36,022 nucleotides of DNA from an uncultured Alphaproteobacteria bacterium (GTDB taxonomy: Bacteria > Pseudomonadota > Alphaproteobacteria > Parvibaculales > Parvibaculaceae), in assembly GCA_903889655.1 (NCBI GenBank), contig CAISYL010000112.1, forward strand, positions 1 to 36,022, written 5' to 3'. Below, piece by piece: positions 1 to 7,947 of this stretch; the first letter of the stretch is position 1; each line of letters starts with the position of its first letter. The notes below the pieces were generated by a model that saw only the letters and a program-made list of their open reading frames with translations, ran no database searches and had not been told where the DNA came from. The translations under genes and the position numbers were made by a program.

Positions 1-189
1 GATAATCCGCGATTTCACGCGAAGATCTCGTTCCTCGATCGGTTGATGTGGTTTCCCGGCCCGGATGCGAAGACGGGCACGGGTGACCACGCCTGGTTCG
101 TGTGGCGGCCGACTTCGGAAGAATGCCGACCGGCGCAAATGTACTGGGCCAGCCGGGCGGACGTGGCCCGCATGGAGGAGTGCGCGTGA
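1..189 (+). CDS. C-terminal fragment, putative DNA methyltransferase (5' end outside window)
   Basis: Frame 1 is open from the first base to a TGA at 187-189, giving 62 residues of a gene whose start lies upstream of the window. The fragment contains FLDRLMWFP and, about ten residues later, DHAWFVW. This pattern of aromatic and charged residues resembles the C-terminal end of phage-type DNA adenine methyltransferases, but that is from memory and the catalytic motifs are not in view. It overlaps the next gene by 4 bp (GTGA), so the two are probably translationally coupled. An unknown phage or plasmid protein remains possible. I am confident it is coding, and only moderately confident of the family. 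Confidence 0.5.
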   Translation, partial: DNPRFHAKISFLDRLMWFPGPDAKTGTGDHAWFVWRPTSEECRPAQMYWASRADVARMEECA

Positions 190-1880
190 CCAAAAGGAAG
201 CATGAGATCGACGCGATCCCGGATGAGGCGCTCAACAAGCACATCGCCATCCTCGGCATTACGGGCAGCGGCAAGACCAGCCTCGCGAAGACGATGATCG
301 TCGAGGGCGATCTGCGCGCGAAGCGTCGGGTTATCATCATCGACCCGACCGGTGCGTGGTGGGGGCTGCGCCTCAAGCGCGACGGAAAGACACCCTGTTT
401 TCCGATCTACATTTTCGGCGGCGAGCACGGGGACTACCCGTTGCGGGCGGTCAATTCAACGATGCTGGCCGAAGTCTTTGCGACATCGAACGATTCAGCG
501 ATCTTCGATCTGTCGGGAATGACGGTTTCGGAGCGGACGACTTTCTTCACGGAATTCACAGAGGCTTTTCTTCGCCAGAACAAGAGCTGGGTACGTTTCG
601 TGATCGACGAGGCGCACCTCTTCATGCCCCAGCAGGGCGCGAGCGCCGGCGGCGGCGCTCCCCGGATGCTTCATGCGGGTAACAACCTGGTCAATCTTGG
701 GCGCTCACGCGGCCTCCGGATCGTTCTTATTTCGCAACGGCCGGCGAAGCTTCACAAGGACAGCCTGACCCAGGTTACCTCACTTGTTGCGATGCAGATG
801 ACATCGCCGCAGGACCGGAACGCCATTCTGGGGTGGATCGCCGACAATGCTGACCCCGAACGCGGACGGGAGATCGTGGGATCGCTGCCTGTGATCGGCC
901 CAGGCGTCGGATGGCTGTGGGCGCCGCTCGCGCATGTCATGAAGCGGATTTATTCCCCGCTACCTTCGACATTCGATTCCAGCAGCGCGCCCGAGCACGA
1001 TGCGGCCGAGGGGCCGACGCTGCAACCGATCAATCTCGCCACATTGAAGTCCAGGCTCTCTGCCTTCGAGGAGAAGGTGAAGCAAAACGATCCGGTGGCG
1101 CTGAAGGCGGAAATCGCGCGACTCAAGCAAGTCGGGGCCGGTTCTCAGGGCGCTGCGCGGAGCGATGAGATCGCGGCAGCCGATAACGCGGGGTGGACGC
1201 GCGGTCGGCTCGCCGGGTACCAGGAGGGTTATTCGGCGGGCTGGACGAGATGCGCCGCATCGGTGCGGATCGAGATCGGCTCTATGCCGGCGCCCGAAAT
1301 TCCGGAGGCAACGCCGCAAACGCGGACACCTCCTTCCCGTACCCGCCATGGAAAGCCGGCGGCGTCTGCGGCGCCCGCCGGGAAGGCAACTTCGTCCGCG
1401 ATCAGTGTGCCGAAGCAGAGGGTGCTCGACGCTGTCGCGTGGTGGAAGGGTGCCGGGATCGAACCTGTGTCCCGTGTACGCGTCTGCGTTGTGGCGGGCT
1501 ACAGCCCGAAAGCCTCGACGTTTGGCGTCTATGTCGCGGAGCTGGTGAAGGATGGGTATCTGGAAACCGGTCCCGGAACGCTTCGTCTTTCCGCGGCCGG
1601 CTGTGACGCGGCGAGCGCACTGGCATTTTCCCGCTTCGATAGCCTGCAACGGGTGTGCTCCAAGCATCTGAGTCCAGCGGAGGCCCGGGTCTTTGACGCG
1701 ATCGTCGATGCCTACCCATCTTCGATCAGGAGGGATGCGCTCGCCGACAAGCTCGCCCTGTCGCGCCATGCCAGCACTCTCGGCGTCTACCTGGCTCGGA
1801 TCACGTCTCTGGGCTTCGCTGAGGTCAGCGGCCAAGGCGAGGTGAAGGCGTCGGCATGGCTGTTCAATTCCAGGGCATGA
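186..1880 (+). CDS. HerA/DUF87-type ATPase with tandem C-terminal winged-helix domains
   Basis: A 564-residue P-loop ATPase of the HerA/FtsK-like superfamily, whose members pump or remodel double-stranded DNA. The Walker A motif GITGSGKTS is at residues 24-32, Walker B FVIDE is at 138-142, and a sensor-like SQRPAKL follows. A linker rich in Ala, Lys and Glu comes next. Then there are two related winged-helix segments, about 406-475 and 495-564, sharing ASTFGVYVAEL and ASTLGVYLARI. I chose the GTG at 186 because GGAGGAG at 174-180 lies 5 bp upstream and the start overlaps the preceding stop by 4 bp; an ATG at 102 in the same frame has no good ribosome site. The ATPase class is well supported. 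The partner nuclease, if any, is unknown; NurA, the usual HerA partner, is not visible. Confidence 0.85.
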   Translation: MTKRKHEIDAIPDEALNKHIAILGITGSGKTSLAKTMIVEGDLRAKRRVIIIDPTGAWWGLRLKRDGKTPCFPIYIFGGEHGDYPLRAVNSTMLAEVFATSNDSAIFDLSGMTVSERTTFFTEFTEAFLRQNKSWVRFVIDEAHLFMPQQGASAGGGAPRMLHAGNNLVNLGRSRGLRIVLISQRPAKLHKDSLTQVTSLVAMQMTSPQDRNAILGWIADNADPERGREIVGSLPVIGPGVGWLWAPLAHVMKRIYSPLPSTFDSSSAPEHDAAEGPTLQPINLATLKSRLSAFEEKVKQNDPVALKAEIARLKQVGAGSQGAARSDEIAAADNAGWTRGRLAGYQEGYSAGWTRCAASVRIEIGSMPAPEIPEATPQTRTPPSRTRHGKPAASAAPAGKATSSAISVPKQRVLDAVAWWKGAGIEPVSRVRVCVVAGYSPKASTFGVYVAELVKDGYLETGPGTLRLSAAGCDAASALAFSRFDSLQRVCSKHLSPAEARVFDAIVDAYPSSIRRDALADKLALSRHASTLGVYLARITSLGFAEVSGQGEVKASAWLFNSRA

Positions 1881-2311
1881 GCGGAATGGTCGAATTGGGC
1901 GAACTCCAAATCGACTTACGCGCGTTCTCGATCATGCAGCCCTGGGCGTGGCTCATCGTCAACGGTCATAAGGACATCGAAAATCGCGACTGGAAGCCGT
2001 GGAACCATGGATTGAAATTTCGCGGTCGCGTTCTCATTCATGCGGGCAAACGCATGGACACCGGCGCCATGGATGATCTACGGCAAGGAGTGCACCCGGT
2101 GACGGGCGACGAGCTTACTCTCGACCTGCCGGACGTTTTCGAACTCGGCGGTCTGATCGGTGAGGTCGATCTCGTGGATTGCGTGACAAGCTCAGACAGC
2201 GCCTGGTTCGTCGGCCCCTACGGTTTCGTCTTACGCAATCCCAAGCCACTCGCGTTCCGGCCGTGCCGCGGGCAGCTCGGGTTCTTCCATCCGCATATCG
2301 AGGTCGCATGA
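1877..2311 (+). CDS. ASCH-domain protein
   Basis: A 144-residue protein that opens with a segment typical of ASCH domains (AFSIMQPWAWLIVNG followed by KDIENRDW) and continues with GRVLIHAGKR. ASCH is a PUA-like beta-barrel fold thought to bind RNA, and some members act on modified nucleosides. The ATG at 1877 overlaps the stop of the upstream ATPase as ATGA. Upstream (ATG 1856) and downstream (ATG 1886) in-frame starts exist but fit the coupling less well. The protein is close to a single ASCH domain in length. The domain is confidently assigned; its substrate is not known. Confidence 0.8.
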   Translation: MSGMVELGELQIDLRAFSIMQPWAWLIVNGHKDIENRDWKPWNHGLKFRGRVLIHAGKRMDTGAMDDLRQGVHPVTGDELTLDLPDVFELGGLIGEVDLVDCVTSSDSAWFVGPYGFVLRNPKPLAFRPCRGQLGFFHPHIEVA

Positions 2312-2430
2312 AGAACTTCGACGAAGCGGCGCAAATCCTCGATCGCTTTTCAAAGCGTATGGACGCTGAGCAGCAAGCCATCCTTCACCTGGGCCTTGAC
2401 GTCTCGGGAAACGAAGGGGGCGGCGAATGA
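2308..2430 (+). CDS. small hypothetical protein (40 aa)
   Basis: A 40-residue acidic, helical-looking protein (MKNFDEAAQILDRFSKRMDA at its start) that begins in an ATGA overlap with the stop of the ASCH gene and ends in an ATGA overlap with the next gene. Being coupled on both sides supports it as a real gene despite its size. I do not recognise a family. Heptad-like spacing of Leu and Ile hints at an amphipathic helix. Confidence 0.55.
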   Translation: MKNFDEAAQILDRFSKRMDAEQQAILHLGLDVSGNEGGGE

Positions 2431-2633
2431 GCCGGAATACGCTCCATCGCTTTGTGATGCGCGAGGCGGCGCTCTGCGGTCGCCAGAAAAAGCGATATTG
2501 CGCGACGTGCGGCACCTTCATCGGGGACAGGTCCCGCAGCAAGTTCTGCAAGGCGCATCGACATTCCGGAAAAATTGAAATCTCCGAGTCCGCTCGCACC
2601 TCTCAATTGGATACCGAGGTGGGTAATGACTGA
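2427..2633 (+). CDS. small zinc-ribbon-like protein (68 aa)
   Basis: A 68-residue basic protein with CATCG near its middle and a later FCKAH, a C-x2-C...C-x2-H arrangement that could bind one zinc ion. It starts in an ATGA overlap with the previous 40-residue gene and overlaps the next start, so it sits inside a coupled run. Small zinc proteins of this type are common in phages and plasmids, often with unknown roles. The zinc site is inferred from residue spacing only. Confidence 0.6.
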   Translation: MSRNTLHRFVMREAALCGRQKKRYCATCGTFIGDRSRSKFCKAHRHSGKIEISESARTSQLDTEVGND

Positions 2634-3108
2634 CGACATCATGGAACCGAACCAGACCGCCGGCGCACGCCGCACGCGATTTGCGGGCGCCGTCAGGCAC
2701 GATCTGAACGCCCTTCTGGAGCGCGCGAGGCTGTTCGTGGCCAGTCTGACGCCGGCGGAGCGCGCCGAGATGCGCTTGCGTCAACGAGTGTCCTGGGCGA
2801 AAGGGAACTCGACCGTCGATTGTAGCGTCGGCGAACGCCCCGGCGCTCCGACGATTGATGAGCTCACAGCCGCGCGGATCGATGCGTTGAAGGCGCAGAT
2901 CGCCGCCGCGGCCCGATCGTCGCCGAACGATCTGAGAGCTCTCGGATGGGTCGTTGCGGTGCATAACGACTACCGCCTTGATGGCGTCGACCACACATTC
3001 TGGCTGCTCACCAAGAACGGCCGGGCGGTCAAGGGAGAGGGCAAATCGGATGCGGAAGCCCTGGACGAGATTCGATCGTTTCTGGGGCTCCCGAGAACAC
3101 AACTCTGA
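2626..3108 (+). CDS. hypothetical protein (160 aa)
   Basis: A 160-residue protein of unknown function. Its N-terminal half looks helical (HDLNALLERARLFVASLTPA). The C-terminal part (WVVAVHNDYRLDGVDHTFWL followed by GEGKSDAEALDEIR) looks like a small alpha/beta module. I place the start at ATG 2626, after GAGGTGGG and overlapping the upstream stop by 8 bp. A longer in-frame start at 2575 would lie deep inside the previous gene. A short C-terminal module with a 'gkT/S-x-x-e-A' helix is frequent in phage proteins of unknown role. Confidence 0.65.
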   Translation: MTDDIMEPNQTAGARRTRFAGAVRHDLNALLERARLFVASLTPAERAEMRLRQRVSWAKGNSTVDCSVGERPGAPTIDELTAARIDALKAQIAAAARSSPNDLRALGWVVAVHNDYRLDGVDHTFWLLTKNGRAVKGEGKSDAEALDEIRSFLGLPRTQL

Positions 3109-3120
3109 AAGGACAATGGC

Positions 3121-3495
3121 ATGGGAAATCACAGTGTCGGCAAAGCCGTCGGCCGCATGGCTGATGAGGCGCTTCGGGGCCGCAGGGATGGTGAGAGCGC
3201 GATCGAGATACTCGACCGGATCTGCACTCCCTATCGTAACTCGGACGCGGAATGGGATGCGGCCGATCCGGCTGACCCGACGAAGACTCATCCCGAGTTC
3301 GTGGCATATACCGACCCCCATGCGAGGGCCGCTCTCGGCATGTTGATGCTCGAGGCATTCGCGCCCAACGGCGTCGCCGACCGTGAGCGATATGCGCCCA
3401 TGCTCGACTCCGACGACCCGGATGAAGAGGTCGCGTGCGAAGCGTGGTGGGCGGAAGTGTACGAGCCCTTCAAGCAGAGGTACGGCTTCTCCTGA
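3121..3495 (+). CDS. hypothetical acidic protein (124 aa)
   Basis: A 124-residue acidic protein with many Asp, Glu and Trp residues, unrecognised. GAAAGGA about 7 bp before the ATG supports the start, and the gap to the previous gene is only 12 bp. It contains the string DPADPTKTHPEF and ends near EPFKQRYGFS. No membrane segment or enzymatic motif is visible. Its place in an unbroken + strand run suggests co-transcription with its neighbours. Confidence 0.6.
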   Translation: MGNHSVGKAVGRMADEALRGRRDGESAIEILDRICTPYRNSDAEWDAADPADPTKTHPEFVAYTDPHARAALGMLMLEAFAPNGVADRERYAPMLDSDDPDEEVACEAWWAEVYEPFKQRYGFS

Positions 3496-3599
3496 TTGCA
3501 GCGACCTCGTCTGCGACATTGAAGTTGCCACCGGCACGCCGATCTCTCGCGTGACGCCGTGCTTCCCGCGGCGGAATGCCGACGACGGAGCCGCGCGAG

Positions 3600-4382
3600 A
3601 TGGGCACGAAGAAAGTGAAGAAGTATCCCTATGTCGGGAGGGCCGGCTCGGCTCGGGACTTCATCAGGATCGTTCACGAACTGCGGGAAGACCGCTCATA
3701 CCGCGAAATCTTCGAAGATTTTCTTGAGCTTTCGTACTGTGCGCTGGCGAAAACGGCCGCGCTATCCCTCGAAGATGCCGACGCCCTTGAGAGGCGATAC
3801 ATGAAGGTCGCCGGCACGCGCGACCGTGCGTTCATCGAGGCCATGCCCGAGCTCCTTGCCCTTGCCGCCACTGCGCTCAACGACCCGGACGGCTGCGATT
3901 TTCTTGGCGATGTCGCGGCAGACCTCGGGACGTTGAACGGCGAAGCAGGGCAGTTTTTTACACCTTTCGAGGTGTCGAAAATGATGGCGACGATCATTCT
4001 CGGCGACGCGGGACGAACAATCGACGCGAAAGGCTATATTACGATCGACGAGCCCACGGCCGGCGCCGGAGGCGTGATCCTGGCGGCGGCCTCCATTCTC
4101 GGACATGGCGGACACGATGCGAGCCGTCAGATGTTCGTCCGGGCGACCGACATTTCTTTGACAGCGTTCAAGATGTGTTACGTCCAGTTGGCGTTGCGCG
4201 ATATCCCAGCGATGGTGGTCCACGGCGACACACTGCGGCTCTCGGTGTGGGACAGGCGATACACGCCGGCGTTCTTCCCTTTCGCCGCGCTTCAAGGTTC
4301 GAACTTCGCATCCTGGCTCCGGGGTGACGCCGAAGCGGAGCAATCACCGGAGCTACTCGACGACGCGATGCCGGCGCTCTGA
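3600..4382 (+). CDS. N6-methylase-like protein lacking a visible NPP(Y/F) motif
   Basis: A 260-residue protein of the type I restriction-modification N6-adenine methylase family. Visible features are the linker GQFFTP (117-122), the SAM-binding motif DEPTAGAGG (150-158) and the acidic ATDIS strand. After GDTLRL, where active enzymes reach the catalytic NPPY/NPPF, the chain instead runs into a short tail and stops. It is about half the length of HsdM. Either it is a stand-alone variant with a different catalytic strand, or it binds SAM or DNA without methylating. The start is uncertain: ATG 3600 has GGAG 9 bp upstream, and ATG 3576 is an in-frame alternative. No restriction subunit lies nearby. 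Confidence 0.75.
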   Translation: MGTKKVKKYPYVGRAGSARDFIRIVHELREDRSYREIFEDFLELSYCALAKTAALSLEDADALERRYMKVAGTRDRAFIEAMPELLALAATALNDPDGCDFLGDVAADLGTLNGEAGQFFTPFEVSKMMATIILGDAGRTIDAKGYITIDEPTAGAGGVILAAASILGHGGHDASRQMFVRATDISLTAFKMCYVQLALRDIPAMVVHGDTLRLSVWDRRYTPAFFPFAALQGSNFASWLRGDAEAEQSPELLDDAMPAL

Positions 4383-4453
4383 AGACGCTTGCCACGCGTC
4401 GCTTGCACGGCATGGGCCGATACTATCGGCAGATCATCATTGGAGTGTGACCC

Positions 4454-4930
4454 ATGTCCGACCATACCGCCGCCCGCATTACGATTGCCGGCTCCTTGTC
4501 AGCTGATCTGGTCGACCATTTTCTAACTCTTCTCGCGGACGAGGGTCTCGGGATCGACTACAGCGGCTTCGATGAAGCCGCAATCCGCGCCGCCCTCGAC
4601 AGCGGTGCGCGGCTGGACCTCGTGGCCAATGGCGTTGCCGGCGGATTATTCGACGAGGTCGAGCAGTTCTGCCGCGAGAATGACCTCTCCTACAGCCGCG
4701 GTGACGACGGACACTACACCTGGACCCCGACGGTCGCGTTCTGGGAGCCTGGCATGGAAGCCCCAAAGGAGTGGACCGGCTCGGTCGACGACCACGTTCC
4801 GCACCTCTCGGTCAACGAAATTGCGAAGCATCTGTCGGCCGGAACGCTGGACGCCGAACTGAAGTTGATGAAGCGTGCCAAGAACATGCCCGGAACCTTC
4901 TCGGTCGTCCCGGCATCGCCCGCTCCATAG
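4454..4930 (+). CDS. hypothetical protein (158 aa)
   Basis: A 158-residue protein beginning after GGAG placed 8 bp before the ATG. The N-terminal half alternates strands and helices (ITIAGSLSADLVDHFLTLLA) and the middle holds GDDGHYTWTP and FWEPGM. It ends with a helical segment and a Pro/Ala tail. I do not recognise a family. Composition and codon pattern match the neighbouring genes, so it is likely a true member of this element. Confidence 0.6.
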   Translation: MSDHTAARITIAGSLSADLVDHFLTLLADEGLGIDYSGFDEAAIRAALDSGARLDLVANGVAGGLFDEVEQFCRENDLSYSRGDDGHYTWTPTVAFWEPGMEAPKEWTGSVDDHVPHLSVNEIAKHLSAGTLDAELKLMKRAKNMPGTFSVVPASPAP

Positions 4931-4998
4931 TCCACGCCCATCCGACGCGACTTGAAGGCCGTGACATTGCGATCACCTCATCTGAAGAGGAGATCATG

Positions 4999-5514
4999 AT
5001 GTCCAAAGCCAACGCCAATACAATGCTGTCGACGCCTGGGCTGGCCCCGGCCGACGATGCTTCCAACTTCGCCGACGGATCTTCACGCGATCCGGGGCCG
5101 TTGGAGTGCCTCGGCCTCTCGGACCGGCGCGGCGACCCGAACTTCAAGGGCGAGCATGTCGGATTCCTGGCTCGCTCGGGCCTGGATACGCATCGCATGG
5201 TTCTGACGCGCGATGAGGCATTCCATCTCGCGAGCCAGATCATCCAATCGCTGTTTGCGGTTCCGGATGCTCGTTTCGCAACCGAGACGCTGCACGCCGC
5301 GATCGACGAGGCCGTGGCGTGCGACGACGTCGAGTCCGCGGTGCTCGGGCTTATGCGTCATCTGAACATCCGCCGCATCCGCGCCGCGGACGGCGTCTTC
5401 GGCGGATCGAGCGAAACATGGCCCCGCCTGCATTCCTTGGAGCGGCGCGGGATGATCGAACGATGGATTTCGGCCGAGGCCGTGGCGTCGACCAGAATGC
5501 ATCCCGCGTTGTAA
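4999..5514 (+). CDS. hypothetical protein (171 aa)
   Basis: A 171-residue protein of unknown function. AGGAG at 4988-4992 is 6 bp from ATG 4999 but only 3 bp from the ATG at 4996, so I prefer the second. The region around MVLTRDEAFHLASQIIQSLF looks like a helix of the kind seen in small phage regulatory or structural proteins. It ends in a short helix-loop segment (SLERRGMIERWISAEAVA). No catalytic motif is seen. Confidence 0.55.
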   Translation: MSKANANTMLSTPGLAPADDASNFADGSSRDPGPLECLGLSDRRGDPNFKGEHVGFLARSGLDTHRMVLTRDEAFHLASQIIQSLFAVPDARFATETLHAAIDEAVACDDVESAVLGLMRHLNIRRIRAADGVFGGSSETWPRLHSLERRGMIERWISAEAVASTRMHPAL

Positions 5515-5520
5515 TCGGTG

Positions 5521-5946
5521 ATGCAGGATACCGACCTCAGTGAGGCGCCATGGAATGTTCGCTGTCGTTACGGCGCGACGGAGATTGTCGCCGGCGCCGG
5601 ATACAGGCGAACGCCAGAAGGCGAGCCGAAGGTGCCTGACCTCGTGGCTCCAGGCACGAAGATCAAAACGAGCTACGGCACTGGCGGAATTGTCGTTGAA
5701 GTCACAGGTCCGTGGCTTCAGGACAGCGAAGACGGTATCGGTCTCGAGACGCACACCATCGTCTATGTGCACGAGGAGGACTGGCCGCGTCGTCGCAGCA
5801 ACCTCGCTAAGAGGTGGATCAGCGAACTCGTGGCTGTCGGCGGCCGTCTTCTGATGCTTTTCGAGGCGAATGACGACGAGGTGCTCATCGTCGATGATGG
5901 CACGCGCTACCGGGATGACGCCGGCGGGCAGCTGTCGATGTTCTGA
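5521..5946 (+). CDS. hypothetical beta-rich protein (141 aa)
   Basis: A 141-residue protein that starts 6 bp after the previous stop. The core (VAPGTKIKTSYGTGGIVVEV followed by THTIVYVHEED) looks like a small beta-barrel, similar in style to SH3-like or KOW-type modules, and it ends with QLSMF. The C-terminal ending resembles beta-clamp-binding peptides (QLSMF versus QxSLF-like consensus), which is only an inference from pattern. Function is unknown. Confidence 0.55.
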   Translation: MQDTDLSEAPWNVRCRYGATEIVAGAGYRRTPEGEPKVPDLVAPGTKIKTSYGTGGIVVEVTGPWLQDSEDGIGLETHTIVYVHEEDWPRRRSNLAKRWISELVAVGGRLLMLFEANDDEVLIVDDGTRYRDDAGGQLSMF

Positions 5947-6131
5947 TGACGGCCGAGGCGACTGCACCTGGCACAACGGTTCGGAGGCGCTTATCGCCGA
6001 CGTGGTAGACGAACAGTGGGCAGTAACTTCTCATTAGCGATCCCCGAAAAACCTTCACCCTGAAGTTGATGATGCGCGTGTCGCGTTGACCTCTCTTGCG
6101 AGGCGGAATCCCCGTCGGCGTAGAGGTTCTG

Positions 6132-6401
6132 ATGAAAATCTTCATGGTCGCTGTCATTTTCGGCAAGGTTGTCATGACCGTCGGTCCGGTGCCGTCATCG
6201 ATCGACACGTGCAAACACCAGGCCGCGCTGCAGGAATCGGACTGGGATCGAGCGTGGAGCGAGCGCAATCTCGACGAGAGCGACGCGACGATCGTCGAAG
6301 GGCGCCGAGTGCGCCGCGCCGACATCCATGCGTTCTGCGTCGAAAGCGACGTCCGACCGCCTCTTGGCAGCGACTACGCAGCGAAGAGGAGCGCATCATG
6401 A
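6132..6401 (+). CDS. small secreted or membrane-anchored protein (89 aa)
   Basis: An 89-residue protein with a hydrophobic N-terminus (MKIFMVAVIFGKVVMTVGPV) that could be a signal peptide or membrane anchor, followed by a polar domain with two Cys residues. GAGG lies 5 bp before ATG 6132, which favours this start over the upstream ATG 6096. It ends in an ATGA overlap with the second HerA-like ATPase. About 185 bp without a convincing gene precede it. Function is unknown. Confidence 0.5.
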   Translation: MKIFMVAVIFGKVVMTVGPVPSSIDTCKHQAALQESDWDRAWSERNLDESDATIVEGRRVRRADIHAFCVESDVRPPLGSDYAAKRSAS

Positions 6402-7702
6402 ACGTCCATGCGCGAATGGGAGCCGCTCGGGCCGAGCAGGCCTTCGCCAATGCGATGCGTCGGGAAGGCAGAGGTTTCGGCGGCGCGCCCCTTCAATCAC
6501 CGGCCAGGCCCGCCACGGCCGCCCCGGTGCCGCCGACCCTGTCGCCCGACGATGTCGACCTCGGTACCCTGGACACCGGCGGCGCGCTCGGCCTCGATCT
6601 CGCCAAGTTGATCAATGGCCGTCTTCTCATTCAGGGCGCCTCGGGTGCCGGAAAATCATGGACCCTCCGTCGCTTGCTCGAGCAGACGGCCGGCGCCATT
6701 CAGCAGATCATTGTCGACCCCGAAGGGGAGTTCGGCGAATACGCGCAGGCCTATGGCTTGCTGGTGCTCGATGGCCAGAAGCTCGACGCCCCTGCAATTG
6801 CGGCGGCCGCGCGCCGCGCGCGAGAGCTTCGGGTCTCACTTCTTCTGGACGTCTCGGATCTTGGTCGAGAAGGGCAGATGAAGACGGTTGCCTCCTTTCT
6901 GAACGCGCTCGTTGAAGCGCCAAGGGAGCATTGGCATCCATGTCTGGTCGCCATCGATGAAGCGCATCTATTCGCGCCGTTCGGCGGCCAGAGCTCCGAG
7001 CCGTCATCGGTTCGCAAAGCGGCGATTTCCGCGCTAACCGACATGATGAGCCGCGGGCGCAAACGCGGCCTTGCGAGCGTTCTCGCCACCCAGCGAATTG
7101 CGCGCATGTCGAAGAGCGTGGTGTCGGAGGCCCAGAACTACCTGATCGGCATCAACACGCTCGATATCGACGTTCGGCGTGCGGCGGCGACCATCGGCTG
7201 GGATGCGACCCGTGCGTTCGATCGATTGCCAATGCTCACGCCCGGCGACTTCGTTGTGGTTGGTCCGGCGTTCTCCAGAAGCCCGGCCATGGTGCGCGTC
7301 GGCGACGTTGCGACGAAGCACGGCGGCGCCGCGCCGACGCTCGATGAGCCCGACATGATCGATCCGGCCGTAGCAGCGCAGATGATCGATCTGGACAGTC
7401 TGATGGAGGCGAGCGCGGCCGACGCCGAAATCGTCGATGAGAACCGTGCGGCGCCTGGTATCGGCGCGGTCCGGGCGCTGCTGAGAGACGAATCGTTCGC
7501 CATCGCGTCGAAGATCTTGATCGAACTTCGGGCTCTCGCCCCCGACGGCGCGCGCGTGGCAGATATGGCGGCGGCCTTCGGTGTCTCGAACGACGAGATC
7601 GCGGCGGGCCTTTCCCTTCTGGATCAATACGGGGTGCTGGCTTTCACCGGCGATGGCGCCAGTCGTCTGGTGGGCGTAGCGAAATGCATGAAGCCGGCAT
7701 GA
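6398..7702 (+). CDS. second HerA/DUF87-type ATPase
   Basis: A 434-residue P-loop ATPase of the HerA-like class. Walker A GASGAGKS is at residues 80-87 and Walker B VAIDEAHLF centres on D187-E188. A conserved DPEGEFGEY segment follows the P-loop region, as is typical of DUF87 proteins, and ATQRIARM serves as a sensor. The C-terminal ~75 residues look like a winged helix (ARVADMAAAFGVSNDEIAAG). GAGGAG lies 6 bp before ATG 6398, and the gene is coupled to its upstream neighbour. It is clearly a paralogue of the ATPase at 186-1880 but lacks the doubled winged-helix tail. Such pairs may form mixed rings; that is speculation. Confidence 0.85.
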   Translation: MNVHARMGAARAEQAFANAMRREGRGFGGAPLQSPARPATAAPVPPTLSPDDVDLGTLDTGGALGLDLAKLINGRLLIQGASGAGKSWTLRRLLEQTAGAIQQIIVDPEGEFGEYAQAYGLLVLDGQKLDAPAIAAAARRARELRVSLLLDVSDLGREGQMKTVASFLNALVEAPREHWHPCLVAIDEAHLFAPFGGQSSEPSSVRKAAISALTDMMSRGRKRGLASVLATQRIARMSKSVVSEAQNYLIGINTLDIDVRRAAATIGWDATRAFDRLPMLTPGDFVVVGPAFSRSPAMVRVGDVATKHGGAAPTLDEPDMIDPAVAAQMIDLDSLMEASAADAEIVDENRAAPGIGAVRALLRDESFAIASKILIELRALAPDGARVADMAAAFGVSNDEIAAGLSLLDQYGVLAFTGDGASRLVGVAKCMKPA

Positions 7703-7947
7703 GAACACCTCTCCATACTTCGGCGCCTTTAAATCCGCGCGATCTCGAAGCCATCGTCACGATGTTGGAGGTCGCCGGTCTGACCCTCACCGAGACGCCG
7801 GGTCAAACCTTCACACGCGAGGCGCTGTTTCGCGAAGCGAATGCCTTGATCGGACCGAAGGTTCGGATCGACGAGAGCGACATGGCGATCGTTCTCAAGG
7901 GCATGAAGACATTCAGGAACGTTGGAGGCGAATTATGCGTACGGTGA
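7699..7947 (+). CDS. small hypothetical protein (82 aa)
   Basis: An 82-residue protein starting in an ATGA overlap with the second ATPase and overlapping the next gene's start by 13 bp. The fold looks like a small winged helix or three-helix bundle: TREALFREANALIG followed by VRIDESDMAIVLKGMKTF and a hairpin-like end. Its tight coupling to the ATPase suggests a functional link, such as an accessory or DNA-binding subunit. No family is recognised. Confidence 0.6.
   Translation: MRTPLHTSAPLNPRDLEAIVTMLEVAGLTLTETPGQTFTREALFREANALIGPKVRIDESDMAIVLKGMKTFRNVGGELCVR

Noticed and set aside
960-1835. Long antisense frame (291 codons) inside the first ATPase gene
   Set aside because: It is Arg-rich with shadow-like composition, and the opposite strand encodes a clear HerA-type ATPase.
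2518-3537. 339-codon - strand frame across several small + strand genes
   Set aside because: No ribosome site or family resemblance, and it is antisense to four coupled frames with good starts. High-GC DNA commonly yields such long shadow frames.
5946-6008. 20-codon frame beginning in a TGATG overlap with the previous gene
   Set aside because: No ribosome site of note and no resemblance to any peptide; the 185-bp gap is better left unassigned.
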